Shown here one piece after another: positions 1-6,236 of a stretch of 27,797 bases of DNA. Made by a program: the position numbers and the translations under genes. This stretch comes from UBA1038 sp964481445. GTDB taxonomy: Bacteria > Bacillota > Clostridia > Christensenellales > Aristaeellaceae. The notes beneath the pieces were generated by a model. It was given only the letters and a program-made list of their open reading frames with translations. It searched no databases and was not told the origin of the DNA. Location: NCBI GenBank assembly GCA_964481445.1, contig CAYZTQ010000017.1, positions 1 to 27,797 on the forward strand. The letters run 5' to 3'. The stretch's first letter is position 1. Each line of letters opens with the position of its first letter.

Positions 1-2
1 TA

Positions 3-575
3 CCCGCTAAGGGGAGTAATAGTCAAGCGAAAAACAGCGAGCGTGAAACCGAGAAAAACTATAGTCAGAAGACTGCGAAATACAGCAAGTATGGTATCGA
101 CTGGCGTCATGCCTATGATCGATGGGCTGATTCTTTTTCGCCCATGTCACGTTCGGGGTATAGAGAACCGCATCAATGAAGCGGACAGGAAGCTGCTGCG
201 GATGCAGAACGCGGCGCCGCTGCGCGAGCTGTTTAAGCGGGAAAGCGCGAGGATCAGCGAAAAGGCGCGCGAGGACACCAGAAACAAGCTGACAGAGTGG
301 AGACAGAAGCGTGAAGGGAACGCGGAGCGGACGAGGCTGACAAACAGCATCAGCAAAACCACGATGGCGATGCAGAAATGGATTGCCGAGCCGAACACGA
401 AGACGGGCGCCTATGTGCCGGATATGCTGGTATCTCCGCTTGGAAAACTGCTGGAGGGCATTGACCTGCAAAGCAGGAGGAGCCTGAACGGCGGGGAAAA
501 ACCAGCGCAGACAAGAAGTTTATTGATGGGCCGCAGAATTTTCTGTTTCTGTACAGCGACAGCCTGCCCCGGTAA
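3..575 (+). pseudogene. Decayed fragment of a large mobile-element-type protein
   Basis: Three protein-like stretches lie in two frames. Positions 3-179 (frame 3) read as a hydrophilic stretch including KYSKYGIDWRHAYDRW and then stop. About 157-510 (frame 1) read as a charged helical segment with NRINEADRKLLRMQ, RMQNAAPLRELFKRES and IDLQSRRSLNGGEKP. From about 510 the reading returns to frame 3 (DKKFIDGPQ) and stops at TAA 573-575. The middle segment resembles, from memory only, parts of the giant multidomain proteins of clostridial conjugative or phage-like elements. No start with a ribosome site is visible and the left end leaves the window. The two frame changes suggest a decaying gene, although sequencing error is possible. 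The first 100 bases are AT-richer than the rest. A continuous reading 43-615 in frame 1 exists, but its ends look non-coding. Confidence 0.45.
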
Positions 576-588
576 AAAGGCAGGCTGT
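559..588. terminator. Hairpin at the end of the betaine transporter operon
   Basis: A perfect 10-bp stem, ACAGCCTGCC (559-568) pairing with GGCAGGCTGT (579-588), encloses a 10-nt loop. It lies 20 bases past the stop of the minus-strand ATPase gene at 610. No U-tract follows the stem on either strand, so it is a transcript-end or mRNA-stabilising hairpin rather than a textbook terminator. Confidence 0.45.
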
Positions 589-609
589 GTTGGGTGCTGT
601 CAGCTTTGC

Positions 610-1815
610 TTATGAAGCCTTTTCTTCCTCGCTGATCATGGAAGAAAGCACGGACGCTTTTGTTACAATCCCCTGCAGCTGCCCCGTTTCATCGATGACG
701 GCGAGGGGATAGGGGGATTGCGCGGAAAGGGGCAGCACATCGCGCACTGTCGCGTCGGGTGAGACCGTCTGATATTCCCGAATCATCACATCCTCGATAT
801 TCAGATGCTCGCGGTGGGCGCGCACGGCATCGCCGATGGTCAGAATCCCCCGCAGCGCCAGTTTTTCATCGACCACATATACGGTGGAAAACGCGTTCTT
901 GTTCATGATGCTGATGGCGCGCCTGGGCCGGTCGCTGACGCGGGCCAGAGCGCTTGGGGTAATCATGACGTTTTTGATGGAGGTCACCCTTGACAGGTCA
1001 GCCCCCTCGATAAAACGCCGCACATACTCGCCGTTTGGGTTCGCGCTCAGGTTTTCGGGAGAATCCACCTGAATCACCCTTCCTCCCTGCATGATGGCCA
1101 CGGTATCGCCCAGCTTGAAAGCCTCGTCAATATCATGGGTGATGAAGATGACGGTCTTGTTCAGCCTGCGCTGTATCTTGAGCAGCTCAAACTGCATATC
1201 CTTCCGCACAAGGGGGTCAAGGGCGGAAAAGGGCTCGTCCATCAGCAGCACCTCAGGGTCGTTGGTCAGCGCGCGGGCGATGCCGACCCGTTGACGCATG
1301 CCGCCCGAGAGGCTGTCGCAGCTCTGGTGCTCCCAGCCAGCAAGGCCCACCATTGAGAGGGTCTCTCTCGCCTTTCTTTCTCTCTCCGCTTTGCTGACGC
1401 CCCTGAGCTCAAGCCCGTAGGCGACATTGCTCAGCACATCCCGGTGGCTGAGAAGGCCGAAGGATTGGAACACCATCGACATCTTGGTTCTGCGCAGCTC
1501 AAGCAGCTTTTTGCGGTCAAATCTGGTAATGTCATGCCCCTCATACAGGATGTTGCCGCTGCTTGGCTTGTTCAGTCTGTTCAGACAGCGCACAACGGTT
1601 GATTTGCCGGAGCCGGAAAGCCCGATGACGACGAAAATTTCCCCCCGTCTGATTTTCAGGTTGACATCCCAAAGTGCTACGGTAGCGCCTGTTTTTTTGT
1701 ATACATCGTCTTTGTCGGAGCCGTTTTTCATCATGCGGATGGCGGCTTCCCTGTTGGGGCCGTAGAGCTTGGAAAGGTGATGCACTTCAATGATGTTGTC
1801 AGGCTGCCTGTTCAT
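610..1815 (-). CDS. opuAA: Glycine betaine/proline ABC transporter ATPase with CBS domains (OpuAA/ProV type)
   Basis: Cytoplasmic ATPase that powers osmoprotectant uptake (401 aa). Visible motifs are Walker A GLSGSGKST (65-73), signature LSGGMRQR (169-176), Walker B VLLMDEP (189-195) and H-loop ITHD (225-228). The N-terminal block before Walker A, with the long insert ending VYKKTGATVALWDV, is typical of the OpuAA/ProV family. Two CBS repeats fill about 282-394. In related OpuA and OpuC transporters such CBS domains sense ionic strength or bind c-di-AMP; that this one does is inference. I chose the ATG at 1815 because GGAGGT sits 7 bases upstream. An in-frame ATG at 1830 and a longer open frame to 1989 lack a good site and would overlap the permease gene further. 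It overlaps the permease gene by 17 bases and is the last gene of the operon. Confidence 0.95.
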   Translation of the reverse strand: MNRQPDNIIEVHHLSKLYGPNREAAIRMMKNGSDKDDVYKKTGATVALWDVNLKIRRGEIFVVIGLSGSGKSTVVRCLNRLNKPSSGNILYEGHDITRFDRKKLLELRRTKMSMVFQSFGLLSHRDVLSNVAYGLELRGVSKAERERKARETLSMVGLAGWEHQSCDSLSGGMRQRVGIARALTNDPEVLLMDEPFSALDPLVRKDMQFELLKIQRRLNKTVIFITHDIDEAFKLGDTVAIMQGGRVIQVDSPENLSANPNGEYVRRFIEGADLSRVTSIKNVMITPSALARVSDRPRRAISIMNKNAFSTVYVVDEKLALRGILTIGDAVRAHREHLNIEDVMIREYQTVSPDATVRDVLPLSAQSPYPLAVIDETGQLQGIVTKASVLSSMISEEEKAS

Positions 1816-2731
1816 GGTCGGCACCTCCATTCTCTGCCTTGAGTTTTGCGCGCAGCCTTCTTTCCCGCCTTGCTTTCTGCTTTTCAGCGCTGAACCAGCC
1901 CTGCGTGAGCCTGTCCAGCAGCACCGCCAGGATGACGACTGAAAAACCGGATACAAGGCCACGGCCGATTTCGGTGCGGTTGACGGCAATCAGCACTTCG
2001 TTGCCAAGGCCTCTGGCCCCGATCATGGAGCAGGTCACCACCATGGACATGGCCATCATCAGCGTCTGGTTGACCCCCGCCATGATTGTAGGCATGGCCT
2101 GAGGGATCTGTACCTTCATCAGCGTCTGAAGCCTGGTGGAGCCGAAAGAACGGGAAGCCTCCACCACGCTTTCATCCACCTGACGGATACCCAGGCTGGT
2201 CAGCCTGATGACAGGCACAATCGCGTAGATAACCGTGGCAATCACGGCGGAGGCGGAGCCCAGGCCAAACAGCAGAAGCGCCGGGATCAGGTAAACGAAG
2301 ACCGGCATGGTCTGCATGGTATCGAGGATGGGCCTTGCGATACGCATGGCCCGCCCCGAGGCGGACAGCAGGATGCCGATGGGCAGACCGATCAGCAGCG
2401 CGATCAGCACGCTGGCCAGCACGATGGACAGCGTCATGTACATCAGCTTCCACAGGCCGACCATGCCCACAGCGCACAGCAGCAGAGCGTACAAAAGGCC
2501 GCTTGTCAGCCTGCCCCTGGCGCGCCAGCCCAGCGCGAACACGAACATCACCATCACAAACCAGGGGATAAAGCTCAGGATGCCGTTGATGGCGTTTACA
2601 AGATTGATCAGCCCCTGCCCGATGATATCTTCAAACAGCCAGGCCGCACCCGCCGCGAATTCGCGCATCGAGCGGTCAATGGCCTTCAGGTCGGGCTTGA
2701 ATACAAAGGGAAAATTGCTCAGCTCACTCAT
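1799..2731 (-). CDS. opuAB: Glycine betaine/proline ABC transporter permease (OpuAB/ProW type)
   Basis: Membrane channel subunit of the osmoprotectant importer (310 aa). Hydrophobic segments begin near residue 50, and the inner-membrane-component signature lies in the block with EASRSFGSTRLQTLMKVQIP, followed by the ATPase-coupling region with MIGARGLGNEV. The N-terminal 45 residues (SNFPFVFKPDLKAIDRSM) are amphipathic, as in ProW. The C-terminal tail is strongly basic (KQKARRERRLRAKLKAE). The start has a GGGGTGAT-like ribosome site about 9 bases upstream. It lies 21 bases after the binding-protein gene and overlaps the ATPase gene. No binding-protein domain is fused, so this is the three-gene (ProVWX-like) form rather than the two-gene BusA/OpuA form. 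Confidence 0.94.
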   Translation of the reverse strand: MSELSNFPFVFKPDLKAIDRSMREFAAGAAWLFEDIIGQGLINLVNAINGILSFIPWFVMVMFVFALGWRARGRLTSGLLYALLLCAVGMVGLWKLMYMTLSIVLASVLIALLIGLPIGILLSASGRAMRIARPILDTMQTMPVFVYLIPALLLFGLGSASAVIATVIYAIVPVIRLTSLGIRQVDESVVEASRSFGSTRLQTLMKVQIPQAMPTIMAGVNQTLMMAMSMVVTCSMIGARGLGNEVLIAVNRTEIGRGLVSGFSVVILAVLLDRLTQGWFSAEKQKARRERRLRAKLKAENGGADHEQAA

Positions 2732-2752
2732 ATTGAATACATCACCCCGCTA

Positions 2753-3736
2753 TCAGAGCCTTGAGCGCAGCGTCTCAGCCTGCTCAGGGTTCAGCCACGC
2801 GTCCACCAGCTCGGGGTGCTGCTGGAGGAACCAGCGGGCAGTGGCGGCGTAGTCTTCATTGGTTTCCTGCATATGGGCAAGGCCCTCGCTGGTCAGCGCG
2901 GATGAGGTACGGTATTTGCTGAGGAATTCCACAAAATCAGGGCGCTGTTCAGCGAAGCCGTTGCTGACGCAGACGGTCACGCGCATCGGCGGCATCTCCG
3001 TCTCGCCTTCCTTATAGGTTTCAGGGTTATAGGGGGCATCCTCAAGCAGGACAAAGTCATACATACCCATCAGCCAGGTAGGCTCCCAGTAATAGGCCAC
3101 GATGGGACGCCCGCGGTCCCAGGCTGAGATGATGGAGGCGCTCATCGCCGCGTCGCTGCCGGGCAGCACATAGTTGTAGCTTGCGTCAAGGCCGTAATAG
3201 GCAACCTTCTTTTCCATGATCTCGGTGACTTCCCATCCGGGCAGGCCGCCGAAAATGCGCCCGCGGCCGGGGTCCTCAGGGTCGGCAAACAGGTCGGGAT
3301 AGCGCGCGAGATCCGCTACTGTTTTCAGATCGGGCGCCATCGGCTCGATGCCGCGCTCCTGATCGCCTTCAATGACATAACGGGGCACATACAGGCCCTG
3401 ATAATTATCGTCAAAGTTGACGGAAACCTCTTTCAGCCGTCCCTTGGCGATATCTTCGGCATAGCTCGGCAGGTTATCCGTCCACATCTCCATATGCACA
3501 TCAATGTCGCCAGACATCACGCCTTCGCTGGTGATGGGGGTGGAGCCGGTAATTTCTTCCCATTGGTAGCCCCAGACCTCCTGCGCGATGGTTCCCGCAA
3601 TCGCGTTGTGCAGACGGATGGAGTCCCATCCCACATCGGCAAAGAGAATGGGGGCTTCATCTGCCGCAAGCGCCGGCGCTGCTGTCAGCAAGAGCGCCAG
3701 CAGCGCAGTCATCAGTATCGTTTTAAATCGTTTCAT
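2753..3736 (-). CDS. opuAC: Glycine betaine-binding protein (OpuAC/ProX type), secreted
   Basis: Extracytoplasmic substrate-binding protein (327 aa) of the betaine transporter. The N-terminus MKRFKTILMTALLALLLTAA has a basic start and hydrophobic core, then ALA|ADE near residue 24, a type I signal peptidase site. There is no lipobox cysteine, unusual for a monoderm binding protein. The mature part has the OpuAC fold pattern, with GSTPITSEGVMSGDIDVHME, aromatic residues in WTDN and YYWEPTWLMG, and many tryptophans, as expected for a quaternary-ammonium aromatic cage. AGGAG lies 9 bases before the ATG. It is the first gene of the operon, directly behind the promoter and candidate operator at 3786-3825, so it should be the most abundant product. 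Confidence 0.93.
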   Translation of the reverse strand: MKRFKTILMTALLALLLTAAPALAADEAPILFADVGWDSIRLHNAIAGTIAQEVWGYQWEEITGSTPITSEGVMSGDIDVHMEMWTDNLPSYAEDIAKGRLKEVSVNFDDNYQGLYVPRYVIEGDQERGIEPMAPDLKTVADLARYPDLFADPEDPGRGRIFGGLPGWEVTEIMEKKVAYYGLDASYNYVLPGSDAAMSASIISAWDRGRPIVAYYWEPTWLMGMYDFVLLEDAPYNPETYKEGETEMPPMRVTVCVSNGFAEQRPDFVEFLSKYRTSSALTSEGLAHMQETNEDYAATARWFLQQHPELVDAWLNPEQAETLRSRL

Positions 3737-3785
3737 TCGGTATTTCTCCTTCTGAAAATATTTGGATTGATTGTTTCGCTCAAAC

Positions 3786-3816
3786 CGACAACTTGAATGA
3801 TATTATAAAGTTGTCG
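3786..3816. promoter_or_regulatory. Candidate BusR-type operator of the betaine operon
   Basis: A perfect 9-bp inverted repeat, CGACAACTT (3786-3794) and AAGTTGTCG (3808-3816), is separated by 13 AT-rich bases. One arm lies in the spacer between the -35 and -10 of the betaine promoter and the other just downstream of the -10, over the expected start site. A bound repressor would block RNA polymerase. The regulator encoded next door is GntR-RCK_C (BusR-like). The assignment is inferred from position and symmetry. Confidence 0.65.
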
Positions 3817-3825
3817 TAATGTCAA
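3797..3825 (-). promoter_or_regulatory. Sigma-A promoter of the betaine transporter operon
   Basis: On the minus strand TTGACA (3825-3820) is followed after exactly 17 bases by TATCAT (3802-3797). This gives a start near 3790 and a leader of about 55 bases to the ATG at 3736. A TATAAT overlaps the spacer but lies only 12 bases from the -35. Confidence 0.75.
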
Positions 3826-3835
3826 GACTGGTACC

Positions 3836-3860
3836 AAAAAGGAAAAGCCCCGAAGGGCTT
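3836..3860 (-). terminator. Rho-independent terminator of the busR operon
   Basis: Minus-strand stem AAGCCC / GGGCTT closed by the stable TTCG tetraloop (3845-3860), followed by TTCCTTTTT (3844-3836). It lies 34 bases past the regulator stop and just upstream of the betaine promoter, insulating the two units. Confidence 0.85.
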
Positions 3861-3893
3861 GCGAGTATGGCGTGCAGAAGTTTTTCGGTTTTT

Positions 3894-4523
3894 TTATTTT
3901 GTCTGCGTAATGAATTCGGATACGGAGGGGACCAGCAGCATGTCGCAGATAACAATCAGCACATCGCCCGCGCACAGCAGGGTGTCGGGCGAAGGGGAGA
4001 GAATGATTTCCCTGTCTCTTTTCAGGGCGAGGATGGTCGCGCCGGTCGCGCGGCGGAAAGCGGATTGCGCGATGCTCATCCCTTCGATGCGTGCCTGCCT
4101 GGCGATAGTAAACTCAAAGGTCTGCAGCGAACTGCTGCGGCGAAACTGCTCGCTCAAATCGGTCAGGCTGTAAAGAGCGCGCTCGATACGCTCATCCAAC
4201 TCCCTGCGCCGGGCAATCAATTGATCCAGTTCGCTTTTCAGCTGATGAATATCGGCTGCTTCGCTGTGACGCCTGCCATACTCTATGGCACGGGACTGCG
4301 ATTTGACGATCACGCCGCTGCCCGGCTCGATATCGACAATATCCATTTCATTGAGCAGGCCCAGCGCGCGGCGGATGGTTTCCGGCGATACGCCGTACTT
4401 GGAGCTCATCATCGAGCGGCCGGAAAAGCGCTGGCCCTCCTTCATATCGCCATCCGCGATCTGCGCGGCGATATCAAGCGCCACCTGAAGATAAACAGGC
4501 GTGCCTCTTTCTTTCCTGGCCAT
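3894..4523 (-). CDS. busR: GntR-family regulator with RCK_C (TrkA_C) domain, BusR-like
   Basis: Predicted DNA-binding repressor of the adjacent betaine operon (209 aa). Residues 8-75 form a GntR winged helix-turn-helix (VYLQVALDIAAQIADGDMKE, YGVSPETIRRAL, VDIEPGSGVIV). Residues 88-133 are a charged heptad-like coiled coil. Residues 136-205 match RCK_C/TrkA_C (IEGMSIAQSAFRRATGATIL, LCAGDVLIVI). This three-part architecture is that of BusR, which in lactococci and streptococci binds c-di-AMP through RCK_C and represses betaine uptake genes. Ligand binding here is inferred. I preferred the ATG at 4523 (GAAAGGG upstream, HTH starts soon after) over the ATG at 4568, which lies inside the preceding gene. 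It starts 14 bases after the PAP2-DgkA gene on the same strand, so the two are probably co-transcribed. Confidence 0.87.
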   Translation of the reverse strand: MARKERGTPVYLQVALDIAAQIADGDMKEGQRFSGRSMMSSKYGVSPETIRRALGLLNEMDIVDIEPGSGVIVKSQSRAIEYGRRHSEAADIHQLKSELDQLIARRRELDERIERALYSLTDLSEQFRRSSSLQTFEFTIARQARIEGMSIAQSAFRRATGATILALKRDREIILSPSPDTLLCAGDVLIVICDMLLVPSVSEFITQTK

Positions 4524-4537
4524 GCTTTTTCCCTTTC

Positions 4538-5593
4538 TCACAAGAAGTTGTTCACCGCCAGCGCCCACAGCTTGGGCGCGAAAATCAACAGGCCGATCAA
4601 AGCCGCTACGATGGCCATCACCAGCACGGCGCCCGCCGCGGTGTCCTTGGCCAGTTTCGCCAGCTCATGGTATTCGGGGGTGACCAGATTGACCACGGTT
4701 TCGATGGCGGTGTTGAGAAGCTCCGCCCCGATGACAAGGCCAAACAGGATCATCAAAACATACCATTCGGTGGGGCTGCACTGCAGGGTGAAGCCCAGCG
4801 CGGTTACCAGCGCAGCCAGCGCAAAATGGATCACCAGGTTGCGCTCCGCCTTGATGGCGTAGAGGATGCCGTCAAAGGCGTAGGCAAAGCTGTGCAGCAA
4901 ATCATTGTGGTGCCCGATGCCTGCCAGGCGCGCGCTGAGCGTTTCGTCGTGGTCGATATAGGCATTGACAAATGCCGTAAATACAATCAGGTACAGTGAG
5001 GAAATCAGAAAACCGCCGATGACGTCTGACAGGTAGTGCACACCCAGGTAGACGCGGCTGAAGCCGATCAGGGCGATCAGCAGCACCATCAGAATCGACA
5101 TCAGGCGCTTGACGGCGAGCTTCAAATCTGACTGCGAAATCAGGTAGATGATAAAGCCATAAAAGGCCGCCGCGGCCATGCTGTGCCCACTGGGAAAGCT
5201 GAACCCGCTTTCTGTGACCAGCGGCAGGATGACGGCGGGGCGCGGGCGCGCGTACATCTGCTTCAGGCCCAGGTTCAGGGTAATCGAAATAGCGAGGTTG
5301 ATAAAAATGGACAGCCACCTTCTGCGCTGACGGATCAGCAGCGCCAGCAGCAGGCTGCCCATCATCAGCGCCGAGGGCCCGGCCAGATGGGAGGCCGTTT
5401 TCATCAGCGCAGTCAGCGGCTGGACGCGCAGGGCGGACACCCGCAGGGAGAAGGCTTCGTCCAGCGGCTGCAGCGTGTCAATATGATAGGCAATCAAAAA
5501 GAAAGCGGCGACGCACGCGAGCGCCGCAGCCCATTTCAAGCCAGGCGCTTTTATAGCGCCAACAGGCGAAGGCTTTGTTCCTCCCGGGGTCAT
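4538..5593 (-). CDS. PAP2-family phosphatase fused to DgkA-type undecaprenol/diacylglycerol kinase
   Basis: Membrane protein (351 aa) joining two lipid enzymes. Residues about 20-215 are PAP2, with the acid-phosphatase motifs KQMYARPRP (111-119), PSGH (134-137) and SRVYLGVHYLSD (179-190) between hydrophobic helices. Residues about 233-345 are the small trimeric DgkA-type kinase, with SFAYAFDGI (235-243), ERN (250-252), GAELLNTAIE (289-298) and a following KLAKDTAAGAV. In Gram-positives DgkA homologues mostly phosphorylate undecaprenol, and PAP2 enzymes dephosphorylate undecaprenyl-PP or phosphatidate. Both halves could therefore supply undecaprenyl phosphate; the real substrates are not shown by sequence. 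The ATG at 5593 has GGAGG 7 bases upstream and overlaps the previous stop as ATGA. An ATG at 5614 is less likely. Confidence 0.9.
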   Translation of the reverse strand: MTPGGTKPSPVGAIKAPGLKWAAALACVAAFFLIAYHIDTLQPLDEAFSLRVSALRVQPLTALMKTASHLAGPSALMMGSLLLALLIRQRRRWLSIFINLAISITLNLGLKQMYARPRPAVILPLVTESGFSFPSGHSMAAAAFYGFIIYLISQSDLKLAVKRLMSILMVLLIALIGFSRVYLGVHYLSDVIGGFLISSLYLIVFTAFVNAYIDHDETLSARLAGIGHHNDLLHSFAYAFDGILYAIKAERNLVIHFALAALVTALGFTLQCSPTEWYVLMILFGLVIGAELLNTAIETVVNLVTPEYHELAKLAKDTAAGAVLVMAIVAALIGLLIFAPKLWALAVNNFL

Positions 5594-6063
5594 GCCTGTC
5601 CCTCCGGACGCCATTCGCAGACGGATTTATCAAACGTGGAGACCCACAGCCGCGCCCCCTCCTGCCAGTCGGGCAGCGCGCGGTAGGCATCCCAATATAA
5701 AAGACGGTCGTCCTTTTCGTCGTCCGCTTCTCCGACATTCAGCATGAAGGCGCGGCAGGGCACCCCTTCCCGCGTGACTTCACGGCTTTCAAAGCCGCGG
5801 AAGCGGCCGCTGTACTCGCGCTTGCGGCCGGCCAGCAGGTCGCGCAGAAACCGGCGATAGGCGGCGACGGGGGAGAGGGAGATATCCCAAAGGAAGATGG
5901 CCAGCACGCCTGTTAAAATCAGCAGGAGGACAGACAGCCACTGAATTCTGATGATGAAGGAAACAATCAACAGAACAAACAGCGCCAGAATGGGGATCAG
6001 ATACCAGACGAGGCGCCTTTTCATCTGCGCGTCGACCTGCTCAAAATCTTGCTGCGTGTACAC
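5590..6063 (-). CDS. Small membrane protein of unknown function
   Basis: I do not recognise a family (157 aa). After about 15 cytoplasmic residues (TQQDFEQVDAQMKRR) come two adjacent hydrophobic helices, LVWYLIPILALFVLLIVSFII and WLSVLLLILTGVLAIFLW. A soluble C-terminal part of about 95 residues follows, rich in Arg and acidic residues (RDLLAGRKREYSGRFRGFES). I chose the GTG at 6063, which has GGGAG 7 bases upstream and a TCGACA-17-TATGAT promoter about 30 bases before it. Upstream ATGs at 6096 and 6093 lie in that promoter and have no ribosome site. Its stop overlaps the ATG of the PAP2-DgkA gene, so it heads that operon. The soluble part could be a cytoplasmic sensory or scaffold region; that is only a guess. 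Confidence 0.75.
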   Translation of the reverse strand: MYTQQDFEQVDAQMKRRLVWYLIPILALFVLLIVSFIIRIQWLSVLLLILTGVLAIFLWDISLSPVAAYRRFLRDLLAGRKREYSGRFRGFESREVTREGVPCRAFMLNVGEADDEKDDRLLYWDAYRALPDWQEGARLWVSTFDKSVCEWRPEGQA

Positions 6064-6091
6064 CCGGATTCTCCCTTCTGATGGTGGCCCC

Positions 6092-6120
6092 ATCATACCG
6101 CAAGGTGCCCTGTTTGTCGA
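6092..6120 (-). promoter_or_regulatory. Promoter of the membrane protein - PAP2/DgkA - busR operon
   Basis: Minus-strand TCGACA (6120-6115), 17-base spacer, TATGAT (6097-6092), predicting a start near 6085 and a leader of about 20 bases to the GTG at 6063. Its -35 lies 4 bases from the -35 of the divergent helicase promoter. The CGACAA at the -35 also matches six bases of the operator arm found at the betaine promoter. Confidence 0.55.
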
Positions 6121-6124
6121 GCGT

Positions 6125-6154
6125 TTGACAGGCTTCGCTGAAGGCGCATATAAT
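6125..6154 (+). promoter_or_regulatory. Sigma-A promoter of the DEAD-box helicase gene
   Basis: TTGACA (6125-6130), an 18-base spacer and TATAAT (6149-6154), both boxes perfect. The transcript should start near 6160, giving a leader of about 75 bases before the TTG start. Confidence 0.8.
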
Positions 6155-6159
6155 ATAAA

Positions 6160-6179
6160 ACAGCTTGTTTTCAAGCTGT
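6160..6179 (+). promoter_or_regulatory. 5' hairpin of the helicase mRNA
   Basis: ACAGCTTG (6160-6167) pairs perfectly with CAAGCTGT (6172-6179) around a TTTT loop, right at the predicted transcript start. Such a terminal stem could protect the mRNA or give cold-sensitive expression. No U-tract follows on the plus strand, so it is not a terminator for this gene. Confidence 0.45.
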
Positions 6180-6236
6180 GCATGATGGAGGGCGGTCAGA
6201 AACTGCCCGTGTGATGAGAGAGAAAGAGGTAGTTAT

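Noticed and set aside
1816..1989. N-terminal extension of the betaine ATPase
   Set aside because: It would overlap the permease gene by about 190 bases; the GGAGGT site points to the ATG at 1815.
3802..3810. TATAAT on the minus strand as the betaine -10
   Set aside because: It lies only 12 bases from TTGACA; TATCAT at the ideal 17-base spacing is the better choice.
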